From a virus: a stretch of DNA of 21,749 nucleotides. The notes beneath the pieces are model-generated. The model ran no database searches, was not told where the DNA came from, and was given only the letters and a program-made list of their open reading frames with translations. Positions 15,263 through 20,743 of this stretch are shown piece by piece (position 1 is the stretch's first letter; each line of letters opens with the position of its first letter). Made by a program: the position numbers and the translations under genes. The DNA is taken from IMG/VR virus record IMGVR_UViG_3300027896_002719, positions 1 to 21,749 of that record. One strand, written 5' to 3'.

Positions 15263-15847
15263 TCATTTACCTCTCTTCTTGAGAACCCAAAAAAAACTGT
15301 GGAACTTCCGGGCGTGTTTCTGGACCTTGTGAGTCGGGTCCCTCATGCGGTGCTTCGCAAGCAAGATGAAAAGGTCCACCGGCTGGAAACCCAGGCAGGC
15401 GGCCATGTCGTAAATCTCGCAATGGGTGAAGTTGTTCCGCCCTGATAAAACCCCGTCCTGGCACTTGAAGATGAGCCAGCCGCCGGGGGCCAGGACCCGG
15501 TGAATCTCCAACATGCCCAGATAGTAAAACTTCCAGAGGTCTATCATGTTCCCTATCTGGGACCCGAATCGCTCCTTGAGTTTTGCCCCGGGCCCCGTCT
15601 TGATTAAGAACGGCGGGTCGAACATCACCGACCGCAGACACCCGCCCCGGAGGGGTAGCCGGCAGACATCGGCGGCGATCACCCCCGGGACCCGGGGCGC
15701 CAGGTCGGAATAGAACGTCGGCCGGGAAATGGCCTTCTTGTAGAAGCACCCGGATCCAAAAGTCACGTCCGCCTGAATCGGCCCGGTGTGCAGGTCAACG
15801 ATGTGCTGCAAGATCTCATCCTGGGAGAAAGAGATTGACTTGATCAA
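15263..15847 (-). CDS. Short DNA methyltransferase-like protein (N6-adenine/N4-cytosine type)
   Basis: This 194-aa protein resembles the amino-methyltransferases that methylate adenine N6 or cytosine N4 in DNA. DVTFGSGCFYK (residues 27-37) resembles the SAM-binding loop, VMFDPPFLIKTGPG carries DPPF (77-80), the catalytic motif IV, and HRVLAPGGWLIFKCQDG follows as in motif V-VI. No separate target-recognition domain is evident, so it is a minimal or diverged member. The start is a TTG at 15847 that overlaps the upstream stop (TTGA) and has GGGAGGG just before it. No restriction endonuclease is next to it, so host-mimicking or anti-restriction methylation is likelier than a restriction-modification system. 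Confidence 0.72.
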   Translation of the reverse strand: MIKSISFSQDEILQHIVDLHTGPIQADVTFGSGCFYKKAISRPTFYSDLAPRVPGVIAADVCRLPLRGGCLRSVMFDPPFLIKTGPGAKLKERFGSQIGNMIDLWKFYYLGMLEIHRVLAPGGWLIFKCQDGVLSGRNNFTHCEIYDMAACLGFQPVDLFILLAKHRMRDPTHKVQKHARKFHSFFWVLKKRGK

Positions 15848-16053
15848 TTTCCCTCCCGTCTCTCCTGCGGCGGGTCCGGCCCCTCCACCGGCAAAATGTT
15901 ATACCGAACCAGCCCGCACCCTATCGGATCTGCCCAGACCCGGACCCCACAGTTTATGCAGGTGTACGTCTGGCGCTCGTCCTTAACCATCACTGAGTCA
16001 CAGTGCGGGCAGGGGGCCGTGTCATGGAGGTCTTTAAGCCAGGTCCTCTTCAT
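15844..16053 (-). CDS. Small zinc-ribbon protein (69 aa)
   Basis: The ATG at 16053 begins 2 bases after the stop of the KTSC gene, with GGAG 11 bases upstream; a GTG at 16077 would overlap that gene instead. The 69-aa product contains CPHCDS and CINCGVRVW, a two-knuckle zinc ribbon, after MKRTWLKDLHDTA. It overlaps the methyltransferase-like gene by four bases (TTGA). The close coupling suggests it may assist that enzyme, but zinc ribbons are common among tiny phage genes and no partner is proven. Confidence 0.6.
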   Translation of the reverse strand: MKRTWLKDLHDTAPCPHCDSVMVKDERQTYTCINCGVRVWADPIGCGLVRYNILPVEGPDPPQERREGN

Positions 16054-16055
16054 GT

Positions 16056-16274
16056 TTACGAAGTCTCCTTGATGCACTCGTACTGCTTTTTCACGTTCAT
16101 CAAGAAGAAATGCCCCACCGACGGCACCTCCATCAGGGCGTCATAGACCGGCCGGGTGACCCCCCGGTAGATGTACGTCCCGCCTTTATGGAACTGGACG
16201 TGAAGCTCTTCTTGCGCTTCGTCATAGCCAACGGCTTTGATGAGGGATGAGGTTACAGGGGTCAACTCAGTCAT
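16056..16274 (-). CDS. KTSC-domain protein (72 aa)
   Basis: This is a nearly complete KTSC domain. After MTELTPV come SSLIKAVGYDEAQEELHV, FHKGGTYIYRGV, VYDALMEVPSVGHFFLM, and VKKQYEC. The SS.I...GYD....L.V.F..G..Y.Y..V......L..A.S.G..F match runs almost end to end. KTSC proteins are small and widespread in phages and bacteria, and some are fused to DNA- or RNA-binding domains; the biochemical role is unproven. It overlaps the RyR-domain gene upstream by four bases (ATGA), so the two are co-translated. Confidence 0.85.
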   Translation of the reverse strand: MTELTPVTSSLIKAVGYDEAQEELHVQFHKGGTYIYRGVTRPVYDALMEVPSVGHFFLMNVKKQYECIKETS

Positions 16275-16621
16275 GTCAGCATCCCCCTCAAGCTATCGAC
16301 CACCGCTTTAAATAAGTGGTCTTTTGCCCGTTGTTCCGGAGGAAGGGCCGCAAAAGGCATCATGCACGGGTGCTCCTTCTTCTCGGCGTTCTTCATGGGG
16401 CCGTACTTCCAACCGTCCGCCGTCTTCATATCCCGCCACGATTCATGCGATGCCCGCGGCGGAGCGTCCGGGTTCTCCAGGTGAAATTTCACGCCGGCCC
16501 GGTTAACGTCCTTCTGCCACTCCGGGGCCGAATCCCAGGGGCCGAACGAACGATCCCCCAGGGCCTCGCAGTACGCCCGGTTCACGTTATAGGTGGTTCT
16601 GGCAATGTCCTCTCTGGTCAT
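16271..16621 (-). CDS. RyR-domain protein (116 aa)
   Basis: This 116-aa protein is essentially a single RyR domain, named from ryanodine receptors but common in phage and bacterial small proteins. It shows PEWQKDVNRAGVKFHLENP, ASHESWRDMKTADGWKYGP, KNAEKKEHPCMMPFAALPP and EQRAKDHLFKAVVDSL, the expected 'W.......GW.YG...D...K.HP....Y..LP......D..F...V' progression. GGAGG lies 6 bases before ATG 16621. Phage and bacterial RyR proteins are proposed to bind nucleotide-derived ligands such as cyclic dinucleotides or ADP-ribose products; that is an idea from the literature, not shown here. It is coupled by ATGA to the KTSC gene downstream. Confidence 0.85.
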   Translation of the reverse strand: MTREDIARTTYNVNRAYCEALGDRSFGPWDSAPEWQKDVNRAGVKFHLENPDAPPRASHESWRDMKTADGWKYGPMKNAEKKEHPCMMPFAALPPEQRAKDHLFKAVVDSLRGMLT

Positions 16622-16857
16622 GATGTTCCTCCTTTGACAAGATAGACCGGCGCCAACGATTCGATCATGTGCGCCAGGTCCGGGTCGATCTTTCGCATGG
16701 CCTGGATCAGGCGAAGTTCTGAAATCCTGGTCGGGGCAGGGGGAATCGAACCCCCGGCTTCCGGCTCCCAGGGCCGGCGCTCTACCTCTGAGCTACACCC
16801 CGATTTAGGGGAATTGCCCAACTCCATCGCTCGCCGGGCAAATTTGCCAATGGTCAT
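16618..16857 (-). CDS. Doubtful 79-aa ORF that contains a tRNA gene
   Basis: A frame from ATG 16857 to TGA 16618 is coupled by ATGA overlap at both ends (to 16854 upstream and to the RyR gene downstream). It opens MTIGKFARRAMELGNSPKSG and closes ISELRLIQAMRKIDPDLAHM, then ESLAPVYLVKGGTS. Both ends look protein-like. Its middle third, however, is the tRNA-Pro gene at 16728-16802 read in frame. Either the real gene is only the short 3' part (for example from ATG 16698, 26 aa), or the tRNA landed in an older gene without breaking the frame. The ATGA links argue that some product is made. I cannot choose between these. Confidence 0.35.
   Translation of the reverse strand: MTIGKFARRAMELGNSPKSGCSSEVERRPWEPEAGGSIPPAPTRISELRLIQAMRKIDPDLAHMIESLAPVYLVKGGTS
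16728..16802 (-). tRNA. tRNA-Pro (UGG) with encoded CCA and C33
   Basis: On the minus strand the 75 bases fold as a complete cloverleaf. Acceptor stem CGGGGTG pairs with TGCCCCG (two G-U pairs), D stem GCTC with GAGC, anticodon stem CCGGC with GCCGG, and T stem GGGGG with CCCCC around TTCGATT. Discriminator A73 and CCA follow, so the 3' end is encoded. The 7-base anticodon loop is CCTGGGA, giving anticodon TGG and G37. The C1-G72 pair and G37 are proline hallmarks. Position 33 is C where nearly all tRNAs have U. No dedicated promoter is seen; it is probably cut from the operon transcript. Confidence 0.88.
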
Positions 16858-17063
16858 ACCTTCCCCTCGTCCTCCAAGGTCGCCAGCTTCGTCGCCAGGT
16901 TCCTGATCTCTTTCGTTAGATGGTCCATCGACAGTTCGACGCCCCGTGCTGCCTCTCCCGGCGTCATCGACATCCAGATCAACTTCAGCCGGGCCAGAGT
17001 GTCCGTCAAGGCCTCCAGGTTCTTCCGCCCTTCTTTCTGGTGGTCCCGGAAGGGTGGGCTCAT
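16854..17063 (-). CDS. Small helical hypothetical protein (69 aa)
   Basis: The start is taken at ATG 17063, which overlaps the stop of the upstream gene (ATGA) and has GGAGAGGGGG before it; a longer frame to 17237 lies inside that gene. The 69-aa product (MSPPFRDHQKEGRKNLEALT and LTKEIRNLATKLATLEDE) is helical with a likely C-terminal coiled coil. It is coupled to the following tRNA-containing ORF by ATGA. No family is recognised. Confidence 0.5.
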   Translation of the reverse strand: MSPPFRDHQKEGRKNLEALTDTLARLKLIWMSMTPGEAARGVELSMDHLTKEIRNLATKLATLEDEGKV

Positions 17064-17704
17064 GCCCCCTCTCCTTCCATCCGGGTGTATCCCCTCTCGA
17101 AGGCCTCCGCCGGCGACCAGGACTCGAAACCATCCTCGTACCTGACGTAATAGCCGCCCAAGGACGACAGCCCCTCGGGAACCCGGTGAGCAAGTTCCAA
17201 AGAAACCGGGACTGAGGCCCCACAGAGCAAATCCCAATGGCCGGTCATTGACGGTGATTCATCACAGACCGCTACGATCTTGTCGGCCCCCACAACCTTG
17301 TGGCTCTGCCACCGGGGGAGTTGCACCATATTCGCAAATCTTGTCTTTGCCTCCATCATCAGTATCGTGCACCATTTCTCTCTCTCCTCGGCCCGCAGCC
17401 GCCGCTCCAGTTCCGCCAGAATCAATGCGCCGGCCCGTACCAAGTCCCAGATGGGAGCCTTGGGTTTCATGTCCCAACCCATCTCCTGTACAGCCCCCAA
17501 CAGATGATCATACAGCCCTCCACCAACACCAACGACCTCCCGGCTCGACAACGCATAAGCCGCCGCCAACACAGCCAACTGGCCCGCAGTATGCTTATCG
17601 TCGTGGCCCAGGGTGTAGCCTTTGCCCATCAGTATGTCCTGCTGGCGACATCGCTCTTCAAGGACCAACTCAACAGCCACAAGGGGAATCGGTTTGTCAG
17701 TCAT
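17060..17704 (-). CDS. Hypothetical protein with a phage helical N-domain (214 aa)
   Basis: ATG 17704 is preceded by GGAGG 5 bases upstream. The N-terminal half, VELVLEERCRQQDILMGKGY then GHDDKHTAGQLAVLAAAYAL and LVRAGALILAELERRLRAEE, matches a common phage and bacterial family whose pattern is 'ER.RQ....G...EHDD.H..G.LA.AA..YA....R..L..AGALI.AE'. It resembles MazG-like nucleotide pyrophosphohydrolases in its all-helical acidic pattern, but I cannot confirm catalysis. The C-terminal half (QSHKVVGADKIVAVCDESPS through YTRMEGEGA) looks like a separate domain that I do not recognise. It overlaps a micro-protein upstream by 8 bp and the 69-aa gene by four. Confidence 0.6.
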   Translation of the reverse strand: MTDKPIPLVAVELVLEERCRQQDILMGKGYTLGHDDKHTAGQLAVLAAAYALSSREVVGVGGGLYDHLLGAVQEMGWDMKPKAPIWDLVRAGALILAELERRLRAEEREKWCTILMMEAKTRFANMVQLPRWQSHKVVGADKIVAVCDESPSMTGHWDLLCGASVPVSLELAHRVPEGLSSLGGYYVRYEDGFESWSPAEAFERGYTRMEGEGA

Positions 17705-17798
17705 CGTCTCCTCCAGAACACATCTGCAAAAACCCAAAGAGCAAGAGCGCCGCCAAGAACCACACCACCATCCCTATATAAAAGGCTATCCAGGGCAT
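17697..17798 (-). CDS. Single-pass membrane micro-protein (33 aa)
   Basis: ATG 17798 has GGAGG within GAGGAGGGGGT directly upstream. The 33-residue product is MPWIAFYIGMVVWFLAALLL then FGFLQMC and an acidic tail SGGDDD: one clear transmembrane helix spanning residues about 3-25. Its stop overlaps the start of the next gene, so expression is coupled. It is the first gene after the promoter at 17820-17848. It could be a small holin- or antiholin-like or an exclusion-type protein, but no family is recognised and no lysis enzyme is adjacent. Confidence 0.5.
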   Translation of the reverse strand: MPWIAFYIGMVVWFLAALLLFGFLQMCSGGDDD

Positions 17799-17819
17799 AC
17801 CCCCTCCTCATCTGACCAC

Positions 17820-17848
17820 ATCTTCAGACATATTGTCAGTTTTGTCAA
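17820..17848 (-). promoter_or_regulatory. Sigma70-like promoter for the small accessory operon
   Basis: On the minus strand an exact -35 box TTGACA (17848-17843) is followed after 17 bases by GAAGAT (17825-17820), a weak -10 matching TATAAT at three positions. It lies 22 bases before the first ORF, the micro-protein at 17798. The -35 box falls inside a 16-base motif that recurs inverted 211 bases away. The weak -10 suggests low or activator-dependent strength. Confidence 0.5.
17833..17848 (-). repeat. 16-bp motif, copy 1 (operator candidate)
   Basis: The minus strand reads TTGACAAAACTGACAA. It contains two TGACA units 10 bases apart and overlaps the -35 box of the promoter. A plus-strand copy at 18044-18059 (TTGACAGAATTGACAA) differs at only two of 16 positions. 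Two inverted copies in one gene-free stretch look like operator sites for a regulator. Confidence 0.4.
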
Positions 17849-18240
17849 GGGGAAAATGAAGGAATGTGTTGGCCCACCCCCTCTGCCCGCCTCTCGCTCC
17901 CCTCACCCCGGCCTGCTACCCCTCCCCAGCGCCTATCTCTCAGGAGAAAGCGTGTGGCGCTTCCCTGCAGGGTGTTCAAGCAGGGGACATAGGGAGATTT
18001 TCGAGGTGAAATTTTTGGGGGATCGAATGATAGGGGGGGGGTGTTGACAGAATTGACAAGTAGGAAATCGGGAAAAATTTGTGGAGGAAGTATTGCATCT
18101 CGCAGGGGGGGTATCCGCCGTCCCGGGTTTTGCACATTGGGCCAAAAAACTGGTGGACCTGGTGGGGGCATGGGCAGGGCCAGGCAGGGGTGAACGTGAC
18201 AAGTGATTGAGGCATGATAGGCAGGTGGCAGGGGTAGGGG
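17849..18240. other. Gene-free region with skewed G/C runs
   Basis: No convincing gene is visible between the promoter and the repeats at 18241. Long frames here encode only Pro/Cys/Leu-rich low-complexity strings without ribosome binding sites. On the plus strand the sequence is C-rich up to about 17935, then G-rich with runs of nine G (near 18033-18041) and seven G. A potential hairpin pairs AGCGCC (17928-17933) with GGCGCT (17956-17961), enclosing TCTC and GAGA arms. CCCTGCAGGG (17964-17973) is a perfect palindrome. TGATAGGCAGG occurs twice near 18217 and 18243. The role may be regulatory or a replication or packaging site; none is proven. Confidence 0.4.
18044..18059 (+). repeat. 16-bp motif, copy 2 (operator candidate)
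   Basis: The plus strand reads TTGACAGAATTGACAA, 14 of 16 identical to the copy at 17833-17848 in opposite orientation. No good -10 box follows at 16-18 bases, so it is probably a protein-binding site rather than a promoter. Confidence 0.35.
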
Positions 18241-18273
18241 CCTTGATAGGCAGGCATGGCGCACCTATCAAGG
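18241..18273. repeat. 10-bp perfect inverted repeat
   Basis: CCTTGATAGG (18241-18250) and CCTATCAAGG (18264-18273) are perfect inverted copies separated by 13 bases. It lies next to the larger hairpin at 18278 and could be a binding site for a dimeric protein or part of a branched RNA. Confidence 0.55.
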
Positions 18274-18277
18274 CTTG

Positions 18278-18305
18278 AGGTCCACATATAGGTATATGTG
18301 GACCT
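18278..18305 (-). terminator. 12-bp perfect hairpin at the end of the small terminase gene
   Basis: AGGTCCACATAT (18278-18289), a 4-base loop and ATATGTGGACCT (18294-18305) form a perfect 12-bp stem. Its outer end overlaps the TAG stop codon of the gene at 18304. No T-run follows on the minus strand, so it is not a classical intrinsic terminator. It may stabilise the mRNA 3' end or bind a protein such as terminase. Confidence 0.45.
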
Positions 18306-19071
18306 ATTTAGTTATCATTATAGGCTTGGTTGAGGTAGGGAGCGCCTTAATCTCCCCCTGGCTGGGCGGCAGGGGCGGCGCACCTGGTAGGCTGGCCGTG
18401 GTTCCTGGCTGACCATGGCCTTCGAAGATGATAGTTACCCCTCCGGCACCTTCAAGCTGTTCTTTGGTGAGACCAAGGATTTTCGCTATCTGAGTATAGG
18501 CATTGAGGCGGACCATATCGGACCTGGACGTTTTTGCTAACTCAATCAATCCATTAGCGACAAAGACCTCGCCCGCTCCCATTGCCCGGAAGATAATTCG
18601 ATGATCCTGTGCCTGTGATTCATACCTTTGCACCAGATTTCTTCCCAACCTGTAAAGATAGGCCTCACTATATTCCACATAACCAGCTAATATCATTGAC
18701 TGAATCATAGAATTTCCCCCTACCAGATAATTACTAATGAACCTAAGTTCTCTATCGGTAAGGATATCCTTTAACTTACTGGAATCATTACTATTATAGA
18801 CAATATTGATATATACTTTCTCCGATTCATTAAAATTATCAATAGGTTGGGCAGGTTGGGCGACGGTTTCAGGTTGAGGTTTTAGCTTTTTGTCGGGCAA
18901 GTTATTGGAATTATTAAGAGATTTTGATATATTGGGTAATTTACCTAATGGTTTTATGTACTTAGGCAGTTTAGGTGCAAGAGCTTGGGCGATTGCTTCA
19001 CGGGTAGAAACCTTTCCTTTCTTGTTTTTACCATCTAACCAATTAGATTTATTACCTTTCTTATCTTTCAT
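18304..19071 (-). CDS. terS: Terminase small subunit-like protein
   Basis: This 255-aa protein probably recognises viral DNA for packaging. The N-terminal 85 residues are a low-complexity, basic, Asn/Lys/Pro-rich linker (KGNKSNWLDGKNKKGKVST). A helix-turn-helix-type region starts at residue 105: LTDRELRFISNYLVGGNS, SMILAGYVEYSEAYLYRLGR, matching the 'LT..E..F...Y......A...AGY' start of many small terminases. Then come helices with LIELAKTSRSDMVRLNAYTQ, IAKILGLTKEQLEG, and the closing beta segment GVTIIFEGHGQPG, again typical. GGGGGGAG lies 6 bases before the ATG. The gene is conspicuously AT-rich in its middle compared with its neighbours, and it lies 4.2 kb from terL. The family call is moderately firm. 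Confidence 0.65.
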   Translation of the reverse strand: MKDKKGNKSNWLDGKNKKGKVSTREAIAQALAPKLPKYIKPLGKLPNISKSLNNSNNLPDKKLKPQPETVAQPAQPIDNFNESEKVYINIVYNSNDSSKLKDILTDRELRFISNYLVGGNSMIQSMILAGYVEYSEAYLYRLGRNLVQRYESQAQDHRIIFRAMGAGEVFVANGLIELAKTSRSDMVRLNAYTQIAKILGLTKEQLEGAGGVTIIFEGHGQPGTTASLPGAPPLPPSQGEIKALPTSTKPIMITK

Positions 19072-19109
19072 GATAGGCTCCCCCCAGGGAATATATAGAG
19101 ATATTAGAT

Positions 19110-19126
19110 ATTTATATATTATAAAT
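19110..19126 (-). promoter_or_regulatory. AT palindrome and -10-like box upstream of the small terminase
   Basis: ATTTATA, spacer TAT and TATAAAT form a perfect 7-3-7 palindrome. Read on the minus strand, TATAAT (19123-19118) is a perfect -10 box about 47 bases before the terS ATG, but no good -35 box lies 17 bases upstream. It is a candidate leftward promoter needing an activator, or an operator. Confidence 0.4.
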
Positions 19127-19263
19127 CTCGCCCGCGTAAAGTAGATATGACTATATGACAGGGATATGTGGGGGAATTATGGTGTGTAAGTTGCTGTAAT
19201 TGATAGGGATACAATTATTTTTAAGGAAAGTGAAAATATATTGATTTTAGGGGTTCTGACACC

Positions 19264-19292
19264 TTGACAGATATATACGGAGTATATAAAAT
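19264..19292 (+). promoter_or_regulatory. Sigma70-like promoter with palindromic operator, upstream of the MoxR gene
   Basis: TTGACA (19264-19269), a 17-base spacer and TAAAAT (19287-19292) match the sigma70 consensus at 6/6 and 5/6. The spacer holds the perfect palindrome TATATAC GGA GTATATA (19272-19288), which touches the -10 box, as expected of a repressor site. Transcription would start near 19299 and give a leader of about 340 nt before the MoxR gene. Confidence 0.65.
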
Positions 19293-19298
19293 AAGCAT

Positions 19299-19641
19299 AA
19301 CGATTAACAATAACAACTTGCTCAACTTGTTCATTGACAAATAGGGAAGCGGCGGGACCGGGAGAGTAACAAAGGCATCAAGGCGGAGACGGCGCAAGGC
19401 AGGCAGGCCGAGAAACCTTGAAGGCGGACCGGGAGCAAAGCGGACCTTATACAGACAAGGTGGACCCGGGAGAGGAGCGAAGACCCTACGGGACGGACAA
19501 AACACCTTGTAACTAACCCCTGGGAAAGTGGCCAGGGCCGGGAGGACCAGGTTTTTGACTTTCACCATGTCCAGGCTTTGCTTTATCCCCTGGCCATGGA
19601 TGAGCGCCAAAAATCAGATTATGGAAAGGGAGGGATAAGCC
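19299..19641 (+). promoter_or_regulatory. Long structured 5' leader of the MoxR gene
   Basis: No convincing gene lies in this stretch; with the AT-rich 19072-19263 it makes a 570-bp divergent intergenic region. It contains several inverted repeats: TCAAGG/CCTTGA (19378-19383, 19416-19421), ACAAGGTG/CACCTTGT (19455-19462, 19503-19510, perfect 8 bp), and TGGCCAGGG/CCCTGGCCA (19529-19537, 19588-19596, perfect 9 bp). Up to four degenerate copies of an element like GCGGACCGGGAG occur at about 19353, 19383, 19424 and 19460. It may act as a regulatory RNA, or be processed into one. Confidence 0.45.
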
Positions 19642-20637
19642 ATGAAACCAAGTCAATTAACTGCATTATTGGCTAAGACGATACCGGGGCGGAAACCTGT
19701 ATTGATTAAAGGAGCGCCGGGAATTGGAAAGACGGACGTTGTAACCCAAGCGTGCCAAGCGGCGGGAGCTAACCTCATCGTTTCTCACCCCGTGGTAAGT
19801 GACCCGATTGATTTCAAGGGTATGCCATTTGTTTCTGACGGCCGCGCCGACTTCTTGCCATTTGGCGACTTGCGGAAGCTGATTGAAGCGCAAACCTCAA
19901 CCGTCTTTTTCCTTGATGATTTAGGCCAGGCTCCCCCGACCGTACAAGCGGCGGCTATGCAGTTGATACTTGCCAGGCGAATCAACGGCCATAAGGTGGC
20001 GGACGTGGTGACGTTCATTGCTGCCACGAACCGGAAGCAGGACAAGGCCGGGGTGAGCGGGATACTTGAGCCCGTAAAATCCCGGTTTGCGACCATTATT
20101 GAGTTGACCCCTGATTTGGAAGATTGGGTAAGCTGGGCACTCAGGGCAGGTTTGCCGACTGAGTTGATCGCCTTTATCCGATTCCGCCCGGCATTGCTTC
20201 ACAATTTCACCCCGACCGCAGATATCACTAACACCCCTTGCCCGCGGACCGTGGCCAACGTGGGCGGGCTCATGGGTTTGGGGCTCACCCCTGACCTGGA
20301 ATTTGAAGCGTACTCCGGGGCGGCTGGCGAGGGATTCGCGGCGGAGTTGATGGGCTTCTTGCGGATTTTTCGGAACCTCCCGAACCCCGACGCGGTGTTA
20401 CTGAATCCAGAAACGGCGGACGTGCCCACGGCCCCCGCGACCTTGTACGCGCTGGCCGGGGCACTCGCCCGGAAAGCATCAGAAAACACCATGGACCGAT
20501 TGACCCGGTACGCGCTCAGGTTACCGGCGGAATTCCAAGTGCTCTTGATCCGGGACGCGGTGCGGCATGATGGGCAGGTGGTAAATACCAGGGCTTTTAT
20601 AGACTGGGCATCGAAAAACACTGAAGTCCTCATCTAA
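19642..20637 (+). CDS. MoxR-type AAA+ ATPase
   Basis: This 331-aa protein is a MoxR-family AAA+ ATPase, a chaperone-like motor that usually works with a VWA-domain partner to activate or remodel protein complexes. Walker A is GAPGIGKT (residues 24-31), Walker B is VFFLDDLGQAP (88-98), sensor 1 is FIAATNR (125-131, N130), and an arginine-finger region reads EPVKSRF (144-149). The HPVVSDPIDFKGMPF insert before Walker B is a MoxR hallmark. GGGAGGGA precedes the ATG. Phage versions often stand beside a VWA/CobT-like gene; here the next genes are a small unknown protein, an HNH nuclease and a truncated conserved-looking protein, so the partner may lie beyond the window. Confidence 0.88.
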   Translation: MKPSQLTALLAKTIPGRKPVLIKGAPGIGKTDVVTQACQAAGANLIVSHPVVSDPIDFKGMPFVSDGRADFLPFGDLRKLIEAQTSTVFFLDDLGQAPPTVQAAAMQLILARRINGHKVADVVTFIAATNRKQDKAGVSGILEPVKSRFATIIELTPDLEDWVSWALRAGLPTELIAFIRFRPALLHNFTPTADITNTPCPRTVANVGGLMGLGLTPDLEFEAYSGAAGEGFAAELMGFLRIFRNLPNPDAVLLNPETADVPTAPATLYALAGALARKASENTMDRLTRYALRLPAEFQVLLIRDAVRHDGQVVNTRAFIDWASKNTEVLI

Positions 20638-20641
20638 ATGG

Positions 20642-20670
20642 TTGACATCCTCTAATGAAAAAAATATTAT
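20642..20670 (+). promoter_or_regulatory. Near-consensus sigma70 promoter
   Basis: TTGACA (20642-20647) and TATTAT (20665-20670) are 17 bases apart, a 6/6 and 5/6 match. It begins 5 bases after the MoxR stop codon. Transcription should start near 20677, giving a leader of about 155 nt before the 68-aa gene, which contains the branched RNA at 20744-20820. Confidence 0.7.
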
Positions 20671-20743
20671 GGAGTTGTCGAAACAACCTTACCGGGAGGC
20701 CCCCCGCAATGGGCGCTTTTTGTTTATCCACCAAAACTAAAAT

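Noticed and set aside
16837-16848. The 12-bp palindrome GGCAAATTTGCC near the tRNA.
   Set aside because: It lies inside the coupled start region of a coding frame. No promoter is linked to it, so chance is likely.
16667-16906. A plus-strand frame containing GIEPPASGSQGRRS.
   Set aside because: This is the familiar antisense translation of a tRNA gene, not a protein.
16618-17223. A 201-aa minus-strand frame running through the tRNA.
   Set aside because: Its upstream two-thirds are out of frame with two better-supported coupled genes; only the part from 16857 is considered, and with doubt.
17845-18271. Overlapping minus-strand frames of about 100-140 aa in the gene-free region.
   Set aside because: Several frames overlap with Pro/Cys-rich composition from the G-rich strand, lack a ribosome binding site and match no protein pattern.
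19221-19610. A 129-aa minus-strand frame over the MoxR leader.
   Set aside because: It is low-complexity and Pro/Leu-rich with repeated GPP and RF strings, has no ribosome binding site, and runs antisense to a strong promoter and repeat-rich leader.
20691-20725. A possible terminator (GCCCCC pairing with GGGCGC, then TTTTT) after the MoxR gene.
   Set aside because: The stem has a central mismatch and competes with other pairings. It lies after a strong promoter, so I cannot support it.
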